Assembly (NCBI GenBank): GCA_037102815.1
Contig: BTPP01000001.1
Coordinates: 5,109,001-5,173,000, forward strand
Source: Neurospora intermedia
Lineage: Eukaryota > Ascomycota > Sordariomycetes > Sordariales > Sordariaceae
Direction: 5' to 3'
Length of the DNA: 64,000 bases
The translations under genes and the position numbers were made by a program. The notes beneath the pieces were generated by a model, which ran no database searches, had not been told where the DNA came from, and saw nothing but the letters and a program-made list of their open reading frames with translations. Below, piece after piece: positions 1 to 13,132 of the stretch (position 1 is the first letter of the stretch; each line of letters begins with the position of its first letter).

Positions 1-3000
1 AGGTCTATAACTATACTATCTTTACTAATAATAAATCTAAGAAATTTCGTCTTTTTAATATAGAATTCGTATTTATCTAAATCGGTTTACAACCTAGCTG
101 CCTCTAAACGGGCTAAAACCTTCTTAACGTAGACTTTATACTCTTCCAAACTATTTAAGAAAATTAGAATATTATCGATATATACATTATAAAAATCGTC
201 TAAATACCCTATTAGAGTATTATTAATATACTATTAGAAGGTTAATAGACCGTTAGTAAGGCCGAATAGTAATATTTTATATTTGTAAATTCTATAATGG
301 GTACGGAAGGTTATTAATTCTTTATTATTAGGGTATATACAAATTCGGTAGAATACCTACTTAATATTAATCTTTATAAAGATTTTAACCTAACTAATAC
401 GAATAATAATCTCTTTAATTAACGGTAGAAGATATCGGTCCTTTCGGATTATAGTATTTAGCTTTTAATAATTAACGTAAAATCGAAGGCTACCATTAAC
501 CTTTAGAATAAAGAAAATAAGTACCGTCTAAGGCGCCGAACTACTCTTAATAAATCTTTTTATAAGAACTTCGTTAATATATTTATAGTAAACTTCTAAC
601 TTATTAATTATTATTTTATAGAGTAAATTATAGCCTAAGTCTTTAGGACGAGTATTTTCTTCGAATTCGATCTTATAATCACTAGAATAATATTTAGGGA
701 GGGTATTAGATTATTTTTTACTAAAGACGTCTAAATATTAATAAGCGTATTCCAATACCTCCTTTTTAACTCTTTCCCGAAGTTCCTCTTCGTCTTCAGC
801 GAATATTCGATCTTTCCAGCGTTAATTATTAATAAAGTAGTCCAATTCGTAAAGACTAATTATTCTTATATATTCCTACTTTATAAACTTTAGGAAAGTT
901 TCAACGCTAATAATAATAAAATTATTATAATATTTATACTAACTTATTCTATCTCTTTTCAAACGGTATTAGCCTCGGGAATCTTCGCCCTAGTAAGGGT
1001 CCTAAATTCGTTCTTAGTCGAATATAGTAATATACTTATATTAGGTAGGGAACCGTTCTTCTTCCTTAGTAGGCAACTATTAACTATAAAATTCGCATTC
1101 TATTTTAGCCAAGTTTTTATTCTCCTTCTATTTAGCGGGTCGTATCCTTTATTCTTCGAATAATTCTATAGGATAGTTCGAAGCTACTAAGGTTTCCGGC
1201 CCTAAACTTAGCTAGGTTTACTATTTAGCTATCTCCAATTCCGTAATACAATAATTAATTTCCACTAATATTTTAATCCGGTCTAACTCGGCCTTCTCAA
1301 TTACTAACGCCTCCTCCTTTATTTCTAGGAAGATTAAACATTAATTATAAGCGTTTATTAAAATCCTATAGCGTTACATCCAATATTTACCAAGGATAAG
1401 GTCGTACCTTAAATTAACAATTATTATTACTTTATTAAATAGGATCCGATTTTGAACTTATAATATACCGCGAAGATATAAATTAATAGTTTTATTATAT
1501 CGACCGTCGTAGCCGCCTATAGTATAGGGTCGGAACCTACAAAATTATTCAATTAGAAGGTTAATAAGGCGGTTAACGAATTTCCAACTTATAAAGATAT
1601 TTCTATTTACTCCCAAATTAATAAATATATTAAATATAATTAATAATTTACTATTACTTATTATACTATAATAGGTTAGTAATATTTCCCTATTAAAATA
1701 GTCCTTTAGGAAATCTTTATCTATTTTTATCTTTATTACTTCTATTATAATTACTTCTTTTAGGTCCTCCGGATAGGTATTTAGTAATTTATTCCCTAGG
1801 AGGGAGTCTACAATTCCTAGGGTAGTTAGTTTCCCGCCTCCGACTTTTCAATTTCCTTACGAATAAATTATTCGACAAGCTCGTTAATACGGTTAGAATT
1901 ATTATAAGAATTCGGGCAATCCTAGAAATAATAACTAGTTTATTTATAAATAAAATATTTATTTTCCTCTAAGAGTTTATAAGCTTCGTCTTTTAATATA
2001 TTAGGAGGCCGACGGCTACCGTCCGAACCTTTAACTCCGAATATTAATAATAAGAATCTTTTAATTTTATTAAAAGAGTTAGAAGAAAATAAAGAAGAGT
2101 TTTTATCCTTACCCTCCTTATCCTTACCCTTATCCTTCTACTTAAATTTCTATAAGCGTTAATTATTTTCTACCGCTTTTTTAGCTATTCTAACGAAGGT
2201 AATAAAATCGACAGTATCCTCTCTATATTCGAATAGTAAAGCGTTCTAAATATTTATAGGGAGCTTCTAATTGAATTCTTACTTCTAAATATCGGCCGGT
2301 CTATTATATTCGCCAACTAGGCGTATAAAGGTATTACGGAATTCCTAGAAATCTTAGCTCATTTTAAATTATAATTTATTAAATTCAAAAATAGTCTTTT
2401 CCTTACGGTTATAATTATAATATTTATTCTTTAAGTAGTCTAATAAATTTTAAGAAGTTTTAATATAGTAGGGTCTTTCTCCAAAATAAGGTTCTAGGTC
2501 CTAAGTAACCTTACCGGCGGTATAGTTCTTAATATATATTTTCTTTACTTTATTATCCGAGAAATAATTAGTATTAAACTTTAGTTTATTTTAGATACGA
2601 CGGTACTAAATATTGAAGGTAATTATATCTTTATTTTTTTCGTTATAAAAGTATAGGGGGTCTTTCTCTTTAGCTAATAACCAACCGGTATTATTATTCG
2701 AAGTATTCGTATTAAGCGTACCTTTACAATTAAAACTAATATTATCATCCGAATTATCTATATACTTACAACAGTATTAGGCCAAATTCTATAGGGTAAT
2801 ATTCCGTAGAACTAAATCGATAATAACCTTCTTTTTAAATTTTCGGAAATCTATATTCTCTTTAGTAAAACGAGTAATTATAATATTCCAATCGATAATC
2901 TCACCTTCCTTTAAGGCTACCTCCGTACTTAACTCTTCGGTTTAAATAATAATAGTAATTAAAGAATTTTATACTTTATTTAACTTATATTAAATTTGAA

Positions 3001-4250
3001 ATAGACTATTTTGGACTTTATTTATTTCGGTTAGTAATTTTAAATAATTAGGGTATCCGTCCAATAAAATAGGAAGCCAAATATATTTAGAACTTCCTTC
3101 GCCGTTAGTATTCCGGTTATTGTACGAACTTTAGTAATTAGAATAGAAGTTTTCGTTATAGCTATAGCCTTCCCTAGGGGTACTATATTTATCCTCCTCC
3201 TTATTTAGGGGTCTACCTTCCTTATTTAAATATTTATTCTCGGTTCTAACTCGAGCGCCTATAGTAATATTTAATTTAACTATACCGAAAGCGACCTCCT
3301 CCTATAGGTTTTAATTCTTTTTATATAAAACTATATTTTTATATTATAATTAATTTAATTCTTTAATATAATCCGAAAGAGAAATATTAAAATTATATTT
3401 AGGATTAGCGGTTGTATTTTTAAAAGTAGTTACTTTATTCTTAAATTCGAAATTCTTATCTTCGGTTACCTTTTAGAAATTAAAAAAGTTTAAAGTATAT
3501 TTATATATTTTACCTAAATTAATATTTAAATTAATAGTAATAATTTAATAACCCTACTACTATATTAGGGCTACCTCCACCAAAATAGTACGCAATTTAA
3601 TTTTTTAGAATATAACTTCTATACTAACTTCGTTACCCTTATAAATATTCTTAAAAGTAGCAAAATCAATAAGGAGGGGGCCGGTACACAACTCATTATA
3701 TTAGAAATAGTAAAATTAATATTCTTTACCGACTTTCGTAAGAAGTTTAAAAGCGAAGGCGGGTCTATCCCCCTTCTTTAAATAATATTTAATAATTGTA
3801 TTAATCTTCGTATATAGGAATATATATAAATCTTCTTTTTTGAAAGTATAATATACGTTAGCTATTTTAATAGTAACTTCCTAATTAAAAAATATAACGG
3901 CCTTATTAATATTATCGGAAGTATCTTTATTATCGAGGTTAGATATATCGAGGGTATATAATTAAGTATCCCACTTATCCTTAATAGTAATAATATTAAT
4001 CGATTAGTAATAAAAGGCGTTATTTTATTCTACTATTAACTCTAGGGTAATAAGTATATTATTAATATTAAAAGTAACTTGCTCGACAATTACCTTATTT
4101 TTCTAAGCTTTAATAACCTATTTCTAAACTTTATTAATTTAAATATTTATAGTAGTAGTCACTTTTAACGAGGGTTATAATATAGATTATTATCCTTACT
4201 TTTTAAGCGAAGCTTAGCCTACCTTTTCTTTTAGGGTATATGCTATTGCG
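1..4250 (-). mobile_element. RIP-degraded Ty3/Gypsy LTR retrotransposon (5' part, runs off left edge)
   Basis: Read on the minus strand and through stops, this segment keeps the order gag, zinc knuckle, protease, reverse transcriptase. Gag-like text lies at about 2,000-3,000. A damaged CCHC knuckle, with cysteines turned to tyrosine, is at about 1,930-1,985. An aspartic-protease tail (Y-D-L-I-L-G-K) is at about 1,400-1,450. Reverse transcriptase runs at about 50-600, with the catalytic box now reading Y-I-D-N followed by I-L-I-F. Changes are G-to-A/C-to-T transitions in the RIP context, producing TAA/TAG stops. RNase H, integrase and the 3' LTR would lie left of position 1. No open frame survives, so the element is dead. 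Family assignment is firm; its exact right end is not. Confidence 0.85.
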
Positions 4251-4620
4251 GGGCTCGACCGGAAGTCGTTTGTAATACGATACAATTAATTAGACTTTCT
4301 AAAAGTCTTTAAAGTAATAGAATATTTAAATTCCTCCTTAGAAGTATATAAATTAATTTTATAATTATTACGAACGACGTAGTTACGAGAAACAAGCTAA
4401 ACACATTAATTCCAGGTCTATTATAGAATTATAAAATAAAGAAGAAAAGAAGAAAACGTATAAAGGTGCGCGTAGGGTCTAGGGTTTTAACCTAGAGCCC
4501 TAGTGCCTATACGCCGGGTCGGTTGCCGGCACAACTGTACCGTCCCTGTGCCTGCCCAGTAGGTATAACCGCTAGTACCGTAATAAGATTCGCTAACTTT
4601 ATTTTCAATCTTAAATATAA
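4240..4620 (-). repeat. Candidate 5' LTR/leader remnant of the Gypsy element
   Basis: A patch less AT-rich than its surroundings lies just upstream (in the minus sense) of the gag-like region, where a 5' LTR and primer-binding site would be expected. It includes an imperfect hairpin with arms at 4474-4483 and 4491-4501 (AGGGTCTAGG / CCTAGAGCCCT). No second LTR copy is in the window to prove it, so this is inference from position and composition. Confidence 0.3.
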
Positions 4621-6258
4621 CCGGATCTATCAATAGTCTAATAGAGATTTCTCTTTTAATATTTATTTTACTAAAAGTATTAAATAATTTACTAAAAATA
4701 ATAGAATTATTAGATAGATAATCTTTTATTATAATATTAGAATTACTTTTTTTTATATTAGGTATAAAAGTATCGGATTTAATATTAGTTTATACTTTAA
4801 TTTCCTATAGTATTACTTCGACGGTAGAATATTAGTATTTACTATTAAAAGATTTAAGAAGGTATATTTCGAATATTTTTATTATAATAGAAGATAGTAA
4901 AGTTTAATATTTTATTTAAGAATATAGCGAGAGTAAAGAAACGGTTAAATTAATTTAGAATTTAATTTTTTAGGTAATTTAATAGTCCTCTTCAACGTTC
5001 CTCGGATAAAATTAGACCCTTATAGTAGGTTGGACTATTAATTTACGAATTAGATATATAACCACTAATATAACGTCGATAAAGGATTAAAATACCGGAA
5101 CTAATATTAAATTTAATTGTACTACTATAATTAATAATACTTAGGATATCGCCAGCGACGCTTAGTATAGTATTAAATCTATTTCCTTCTTAAAATTAGG
5201 TCCTTCGAAAAAAATTCTCCGAATAATTCTTATTATATTTAGCCGACTTCGAATATATATAAAATCCTCTAAATACCTTCTAATAGATATACTAAATCGT
5301 ATAAGATTAATTTATATCTATTTAGTATTAGTAAAATAAATTAAGCTATTAGAGGGTAAAAAACTTACCCTTAACTATAATTAAACCTCCTTTCCTTTAC
5401 TTTTAATATTCTAAATTTAATCCGTTAAGTAAGAGGGCTTAATTTAATATAGGGTTAAAGCCGTCTCCCTCACGTCCGTTCTAATTACTTCGTCTCTTAT
5501 ACTTTAGGTAGTAAAAGTCTAATTAATTTATATATTAATAACAAATTTATTATATTTTATAAAGATAGAATAAAAATATTTTTTAAATATTTTGTAATTA
5601 GTAGTCTAGTAGGGAAAACGGATAGAATTATTACTATTATTAAAAGGTTCGTTTTTAATAGTATATTTAGTATAATTATCGGATTAATATTAAATTCTTC
5701 TATAATAGTCGAGGGTTCTAATATTATAACTATTAATATCCGCCTATATAAAGTAATAAAAATACCGTTCGTACAACCTATAAAGACTATCGGCTCTCTT
5801 AGTATTAGCTTTTATTTAAATAAACGCTATCTTACTTATTACTATAAAATACAACTCCAGAGGGACGAAGAAATATAATATAAATAAAGAATAATTTATA
5901 GGTAATAATAAAGAGGTAAAAGATTAATTTAATTCTAAAACTATAGAAACTATTTACTACGGTATTATAGGGAATTAAAACTATAATTACTATACTACTA
6001 AATAATAGATTCGTTACTAATAGATTCGTTTCGAGAGAAGAATCCGGTAGGTAACGGATTCGTTAAAGGGATTAATACGTAGCGGATTCATTATTAAGTA
6101 ACGGATTTATTTTAAGGAACTACAGTTAATTGCAATCTAAATCTTATATTAATAAATAATATTACTAAGCAAGAACTTCTAGTTATAAATAATAATTAAT
6201 TGAAGAGAAGAATCCGTTATTGAGACGGATCCTTCTACAACTATCTATACCTGCTCTA

Positions 6259-6307
6259 TACTGTATTGGGCTGCGCTGAGCCGGATTCGGCTCAATATAG
6301 CCCAGTA
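6259..6307. repeat. Hairpin/cruciform-forming inverted repeat in AT-rich DNA
   Basis: A near-perfect inverted repeat surrounds a 7-bp stem TGAGCCG (6277-6283) and CGGCTCA (6288-6294) with a 4-nt loop. Outer matching arms are GGGCT/AGCCC (6268-6272 and 6299-6303) and TACTG/CAGTA (6259-6263 and 6303-6307, sharing one base). It is GC-richer than its surroundings. It could be a terminal piece of a dead element; its function is unknown. Confidence 0.6.
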
Positions 6308-6729
6308 TGCACAAACCTAGGGGAAGGTAGATTCGTCCCCTAACAAATAAATTATTATTTATTATATTACTATAGTAACTTAACTTACTTATTATATAAA
6401 TAATATAACTAATTACTATTATAGTAGTTAGATTTATAATCCTCCGAAATAGTAGCTTTTTACTTTATTTATAAATTTTTCATTAATAAACTCTATTATT
6501 AATAATATATTATTACTTTAAATACTTTATATAAATATATATTTATATTTACTATTATATAATAATTTGAAAATTATCTTATAAAAGACAATAAGCAACG
6601 GAATTAACTTTAAATTAAGATAATATTTAGAAATAAAATATAAAAAACATTATGTAATAGATATATTTAAAGTAAACTCTATTTAATAAATATATATCTA
6701 TAGTAACGGGGAAAATATTATATTTAACT

Positions 6730-7062
6730 AGGTTTCATTTACTCTATACTATAATACTAAGTACTATTATTATTTCAAAAAAGAAATAAAAAAGAATATT
6801 ATTTTAAGAAGGAAAGAAATAAATATTATTTTTAATTAGATTCTACCTACCTTTTATTAGAATATTTACTACTATTACTACCTTAAAGAAAGAGAGAAAT
6901 ACTAGAAGGTACCTTTAACCGGATTCTACCTACTTTATATTAAAATACTTATTATTACTACTATTTTAAAATAAAGAAGAAATACTACCTTTAATTGGAT
7001 TTTACCTACCCTATACTAGAATACTTACTACTATTACTACCTTAAAAGAGAAGAAGAAATAC
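6730..7062. repeat. Degenerate tandem array, about four units of 76-107 bp
   Basis: The string GATTCTACCTAC or a close variant begins near 6839, 6922 and 6998. Each time it is followed by a TACTACTATTACTACC-like tract and an AAAGAGAAGAAATAC-like tail. A more diverged copy starts near 6732. The spacing is 83 and 76 bp between the better copies. The copies differ mainly by C-to-T and G-to-A changes, as expected if RIP acted on a tandem duplication. Confidence 0.7.
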
Positions 7063-8159
7063 CTATAACATTATAAATTAAATTAAAGTATTTAATAAGT
7101 ATTCTGTAGAATTTTCAAACTTTATATAAGATTAAGTTGGTAAATTAATTCTATAATTAAATTAAATTTGAATTTAATTATATATATATATATTCATTTC
7201 CACTAAATATTAAATCGTTTTAGGAAACTTATTAAAATTATTTAATTCTAACTTATAAGGTTACTTCTAACCTTCTTCTTTTTAAAATATTATACTTCTT
7301 ACTTAAAATACTAAATATAAGCCTTATTATAAGAATTCTAAATTTTCGTGTTAGTTTATAACTTAGGAAGACTTTTAAATATTTAATTAAATTCTTTACT
7401 TATCAAGGATTTTAATAATATTATATTTTATTCTATATAATATAAAATAATAATAATATTTATTTTTAATATTAAAGTATATAGGGAATTAAATAGTCAA
7501 AAGTTTAAATGATGAATAAAAATTCATATTTACTTTATATAATTCATTCTATAATTATTATTCTACTTTAACTTTTTCTAAAATAATTTAAGAATTCTTT
7601 TAATATTTATTAAAGTAAAAAATATATATATTAATTTGGATTTGCATTATATATATATAATTAATTAATTTGAGTTTACTTAAATAATAATTAGAAATAT
7701 ATCTATATATATATATATATATTTACTACTTATATAGTAAATTCCATATCAATATAAAATAAAATGGAATTACAATTTCATTATATTTATAGTATAATAT
7801 ATAATATATATATATAGAAAACAGCTTTAACTAATAATTATAAATATAATATATTAGGAAAAAGTATTATAAGAAGGAGGAAGGCTTTTAGCTAGTTGTT
7901 TATACGTAGTAAATATACTATATAACGAATTAAAATCAAAGTACAAGCTATAGGATAGTTAGAATATAGTAATTTAAATATTTAAATTATATATAGTAAG
8001 AAAGCTTTTATAATAATTTAATTAATCTAGGCTATTATACTTAATATAAATTATAATATAGTAAGGTAGAGTAATATATAGATTCTTCTACTATATATAT
8101 AAAATATACTATATTAAAGTATTATTATAATATATAATTAGTTTTACTTCTTATTAATA

Positions 8160-8480
8160 GGGAAATTCCTGGATTTCCAGATATATCGTGTATTATAGCT
8201 TAGACTAGCTGTGACAGCCCAGATTAGCTAGGCTGCCAGAGGCTTCCTTACTGTGCCGTGCCGTGCCCAGTTTGGGTATCCAGACTGCCGTGCCCGGGCC
8301 ACCCCGTGGCCCGTGCTCTGGCTCTGGCTCGCTGCACAGCATATCTACTACGTGTAGACGGCTGGCTAGAAGCCTTCCTCTTTCTTAGAACAACTTCTCT
8401 TTTACCTTCTATACTACGAATCGCTTCTAGCCAACGTAGTATCTAGAAGCAATAGTCCTTACTGTATGACCAACTATATT
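8160..8480. other. GC-richer island inside the RIP-mutated block
   Basis: This 0.3-kb patch keeps many CA, TG and CG dinucleotides while both flanks are almost pure AT. It holds a perfect 8-bp stem CGGGCCAC/GTGGCCCG with a 3-nt loop (8295-8313). It also has a longer inverted repeat, GGCTAGAAGC (8364-8373) with GCTTCTAGCC (8423-8432), extended outward by TACTACG/CGTAGTA with a bulge. A 62-codon open frame at 8258-8446 has no recognisable content. It may be a single-copy insertion or a later arrival that escaped RIP. Confidence 0.5.
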
Positions 8481-9057
8481 ATCATACCCCGTATCACTTA
8501 TAAATAGAATAAATAAAAATTAAATAATTATATATCCTATTTTGAGCGTATAGAATTGAAAGGTATTATACTACTATAACTTATATTATCTTAATATATA
8601 TATATATATATATATAAATCTATAAATTAATCTATTACTTGAATTAAATTTATATATTATTATACAAATTAGTTCAAAATTTTAATAAGTAATATTATAA
8701 AGAGAATAAATATAATTAAGAAGTTAGAATTGTATAAAATTAATTATTTGAAAGTTAGTTAGAGGAATCTAATATTTATTAGTAAGAACTAAAAGTATTA
8801 AATCAAATTCTTATTATAATACTTTGATTAATAATAAGTATTTATACTTAATATATTAAAAGACTCTACTCTTTTATATAAGTATTTGGGAAAGTTAAAT
8901 CTAATATTCTTAAATATTATTAGATTCTTTTCCTTATAAATTAAATAAAAATATATATATATATATATATATAAATATAATCAAAATAATAGTTGAATTG
9001 TAAATAGATTTACAATTTATAAACTATAATAATAAATATTTTAAAAAGGTTAAATTA

Positions 9058-9100
9058 GTGAAATATTACTATTATTATTATTACTATTCTTATTATTATA

Positions 9101-9135
<35 letters not shown>

Positions 9136-9163
9136 TCTTATTATTATAATTATTATTATTATA

Positions 9164-9237
<74 letters not shown>

Positions 9238-9318
9238 CATTATTGCTATTGTTATTAGTATTATTACTATTATTAGTATTATTATAACTATTACTATAAT
9301 TATTATAATTATTTTTCA
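9058..9318. repeat. TTA/AAT trinucleotide microsatellite (about 260 bp)
   Basis: An almost uninterrupted run of TTA triplets with sporadic C and G variants. All its open frames (poly-Tyr on plus, poly-Asn and poly-Ile on minus) are artefacts of the repeat. Confidence 0.95.
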
Positions 9319-9779
9319 TTTTATTATTAGAACTTTTAAATATATAATAAATAATTATTATTAATATAATAAACTATAATTACTTAAAATTGACTTTAAA
9401 GTTATTAAATTCCTAATACTATATTCAAAATCCTTACTATTAATATAAGGTATAATAAAAATATCAAAGTAAAGGTTATATCAATTTTAGGAAATTAATA
9501 GTTAAATAAATAAAAGATAAAATATTAAATTAAATGAATATATAATATACTTTTATAGAAGAATACTATTTAACCATTTAGTATTTGAATATAAGTATAA
9601 AAAAGAGTACTAGAGTAAGTTTATATATTATTATTATTAATTTACGGTTAATATTTAATATTAGAATATAAATATTATATATATTTATATTATTTTAAGA
9701 ATATATTAGTAAATCAGTTATTCCAAAATAGTTCTATATATTAGATTAGTATTTCAATTATACTAAGAAGTATAAAATC

Positions 9780-12700
9780 AAGGTACAACGGTAGTAATCG
9801 GACTTGGAATGAGGAAGTTATAGGGGTTTGAAGGTGGAGAGAAATAGTAAAGTTCAGAAATGGAGATTGAAATTCTATAGCTAATAGAAATTCGGCTTTT
9901 ATAGCTATACAGATACAATCACATTATCGAGATAGAGAAAGCAATAATAAAGAGAATGCAGGTTAAAAGAATTTTTTTGGCCTAGGAATGGTAGATGTGC
10001 AGCGTTGTAAAGTTGGAGGGTAGGGTTTTGCCCTTTTTGGGCTGCATTTTTGCTGTCCGGTCGGGTTTTGTCGTGTCCGGTGGTTTTGTCGCCAACTCTG
10101 TGGAGCAGAGTTGGAGATCTGACAGGAACCTGGACCCCTCTCCAACATGTAAGCATCTATCTGAGTCCTCAATCAAACATCTTTCCATGCCCGATCACTT
10201 TGCTGGTACGAAGTTGCCTCGGGAAAAGGATGCCCAGATTATATCGTCCCCACATGCTGGTGAATAAGTGCTAGAGGTGGCAAAAGAGATGGAGTCTGCA
10301 CAAAGAGCTGTAAGGCAGCGGTATCATTCCACTTTGTAGCATGATCTCCATTCAAGCTGCTCGGTACAGTCCTGACAGATATGCACGCTCGGCCAGGGAC
10401 AGGGTTTCGTGGATGCCTTTTGGTGTCGCGAAAACGATGGCTTGAGATTGCGCCATACCAGAATCGACTCAATTCACACCTTTGTCAAAAAGCCCCCAAC
10501 TGGTCGCGGGAAGTTACTAGGAACCCCCAAGTCAATCTTTCCATTTTGTACCTTGAGGAATCATGTCAAGTAAGTTACCCGGCCTATATGCAGCAACGCT
10601 AATGCACGTAAGCCACTTAGGGTATGTACTAAATGTTGTTTTCGCGGCGTATCCGATGCTTCCGAAGCCGCAGTAGGGTATGTCGGAAGCCCGCCGGGAG
10701 GAGATGCTTGTATTCAATGCCGCAGGTAGATCAGATCTACAGCAAGCCTTTCGGTATGGTGGGAGTCGAAGGGAAAGGGAAGGGAAGGGAAGGGGAGGTA
10801 GCACAGAGCAAACTTACACAGTGGAGGTGTACGTTGTGCTCTCGCCCACTCAGCTTCCCCATGTCCTCTCCTCCATGATCACTTACAACCCCGCCTTGTA
10901 CGACCAGGGCAGAGCACTTTCGAAAACCAACATTTCGGTTTGCTGAGGCTTAAGCCACCAGACTAGGTACCTAAGTCTGCCCACCTAATCCATCAGATGG
11001 AGATTCTTGATTTCCCATCGCTGACCGGTTCTCTGTGCCATTAATCATGGTAACGTCTCACCCATTGTCTTCCCATGGCGGGAACTTTGAACCTGACCTC
11101 GGCCTGGCAGACTGGACTGGACTGGCCTTGGACAGTACCGCAAGCCAATTAGAAGCCTACCGCACCTTAGAATGTGTGGGTGTCTGGAGCTAACGCGTTC
11201 TTGTGCAGCGTAAACAGCTTAGACGCTTCCAAACAAGTCACAAGCTGCCCGGATCATGGAAGGCAATGTTACATTGATCAGGGCCGGGATGCTACCCTCC
11301 TAAACTGAGACATCTGGCGGCTCCTCTTCTCCGCTCTCGTCTGTCTTCCAAGAGGCATTCCAAAAGGCGATGGGTCTCATTGCCGGCCTGCCAGTCTAAC
11401 GAGTCACCTCCTCATCCAGGCCAAAGCGCATCGCCCCTCATACACGACCGCTATCAAGCTGAGGGGTCGGAGATCGGATGAAGCGAGTGAAGCTCTGGCC
11501 GAGCTCCCTCGTACGTTTCCGACCAACGCACCTCCAGGCACGGTATCTTCCGAGCAGGGAGCTATCCTGCATATCGAGCTCTCTCCTCACCTCGGCTAGG
11601 ATCGTTTGACTGTTGTGGTTGGGAGGCCAACAAAGCAGAGAGGGTCGAGGAGAGCTCAGAGCTTGGGCTTTGCCCGCCCCAAAGCTTCACAAGTCACAGG
11701 TAGCATCCGTCTATCGTTCCAGTCCATCCACCAGCACAACCTCCTCGGCCTACCATCCTTGAAATCCTAGAGGCGAGCTCTTTTTTGTGTCTTTCCTTTC
11801 CTGCTTGCCCGGCTTGCTCAGTCCGCCACGCTAAAATGGGGGTAGCACGGAAAAGCATTAGGTACGGCCATTGTTGCTTGATGTTGTGCCAGAACAGAGG
11901 TACCCTCCCTCCGCCTGCTTGCCTCCACCAACGTAGCTTGGCATCCGAGCTTTCGTCCTTCATCATACTCGCCTGTTCACCAGCAAGATTCAATTTCAAT
12001 TTCAAATCCATCTTTCCTTTCCGGGCTGTGGTTTGCCTGTTAGTCATTGCTTCCAACCAACTTGGAAACTAAGATAACCATGTGTTTTCACTTCACTTGA
12101 CCTTCGAGCGCCCCGAACTTCTGCCAGACAGCACACCCTTTGTCTCGATAACTGGCATTCCATTTCTTTTCGAACCCTCCTTCCAAGCTTTTGATATATT
12201 TCGGGTGCCCAGACAACCGGGCTCCCAGAAATGTACGATACAGAAAGGCGTATTGTCTTCTTCTACCTGCGAGAGTGAGCCAGCCCGGTCACACAACGCT
12301 CCGGTTTCGTCCCCAACCAACAAGACGACTTCATTTCAGCTTCCATATCAAAGTAACAAGCTCGGCAGGTGTTGGTCACGGGCCGTGTTTGAAGACTGAA
12401 AACTGCCTTCAGGTAAGGCAGTCACGCCCCATACCCAGATCATTCCTGTCTGCAACCGATTGGATTGTACATCCATCATCAGACATCCGGGCTGCCAAGC
12501 CACACATAGCGGCGAACGGTAGCAGCCATCAAGGTACACAGGGCTGTTGGCATCGACTTGAGGTGCCTGCCCTTTGTGCAACAAGTGAAAGCTCTTCCAC
12601 CAAGACGCATAGATTTACCTTCCATTCCTGGTATGTCGTCAACCTGGGCACCACTTTCCTTTTGCAAAAATCGATCAAGATCATGTCCCTTTCGAGCCTC

Positions 12701-13132
12701 AGTTGCATCGCACACTGTTGATTCCTCTGCGTGCCTGCTTCAGCATGCTATATTTTTGATTCCATTTTTATTTTTGAATATTTCTTTTTCCTTTTCGTCT
12801 CGTCCAGTTTTGCCCTTGTCCCTTGACTTGTTGCTGAATCTGTGTTCAAGCGGAAGTGGTTCGGCTGGATTGCAGATGCATGCTCAAGGCTTGGGCAATC
12901 GCCCGGCCGCCCGGTCTTTCCATCTCCAGAAGGGCCGGAGCTCAGGCCCGGAGTAAAACATCCGTTGTCTCCCGGCCTTGACGCCGCCCAGCTAGTGCTT
13001 CCGAGTTCCTTCTCCTGTACCTGCATCCCCTCCTCATCATCCTGCTGAGTTTCTCCCGATACGCTCGTTGCTGTTCTTGATAGTTAACTCGTTTACCAGC
13101 GCTAGTCCCCCCACCAGAATCACCAGAACGCC
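9780..13132. other. Heterochromatin-euchromatin transition and bZIP gene upstream region
   Basis: AT content falls between about 9,780 and 9,990, after which CA/TG frequencies look normal. No coding gene is supported up to 13,132; open frames here are short, overlapping and low in family-like content. The part from about 11,700 is rich in pyrimidine tracts and probably forms promoter and long 5' leader of the bZIP gene at 13,133. A possible leader intron donor (CAGGTAAGG) lies near 12,412, unproven. Confidence 0.5.

Larger units (their letters stand above)
4620..9780. other. RIP-mutated AT-rich DNA without genes
   Basis: The sequence is dominated by TTA, ATA and TAA triplets, and CA and TG are rare. 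No reading frame outside simple repeats resists stop codons. Between 4,620 and 5,950 scattered GC-containing words suggest further dead transposon sequence, but I recognise no domain. Around 5,995-6,230 the words ATTCGTT, CGGATTCGTTA and GAATCCG recur in both orientations, possibly a degraded repeat family. The region is best read as heterochromatin. Confidence 0.8.

Noticed and set aside
6730-7062. CRISPR-like spaced repeats
   Set aside because: The units are contiguous degenerate tandem copies with no constant repeat and variable spacers, and the genome is eukaryotic.
9050-9319. Open frames encoding poly-Asn, poly-Ile and poly-Tyr
   Set aside because: They are translations of the TTA microsatellite and have no non-repeat content.
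12191-12721. Plus-strand open frame of 176 codons
   Set aside because: No family-like content, overlaps several other frames in the leader region of the bZIP gene, and has no splice or start support.
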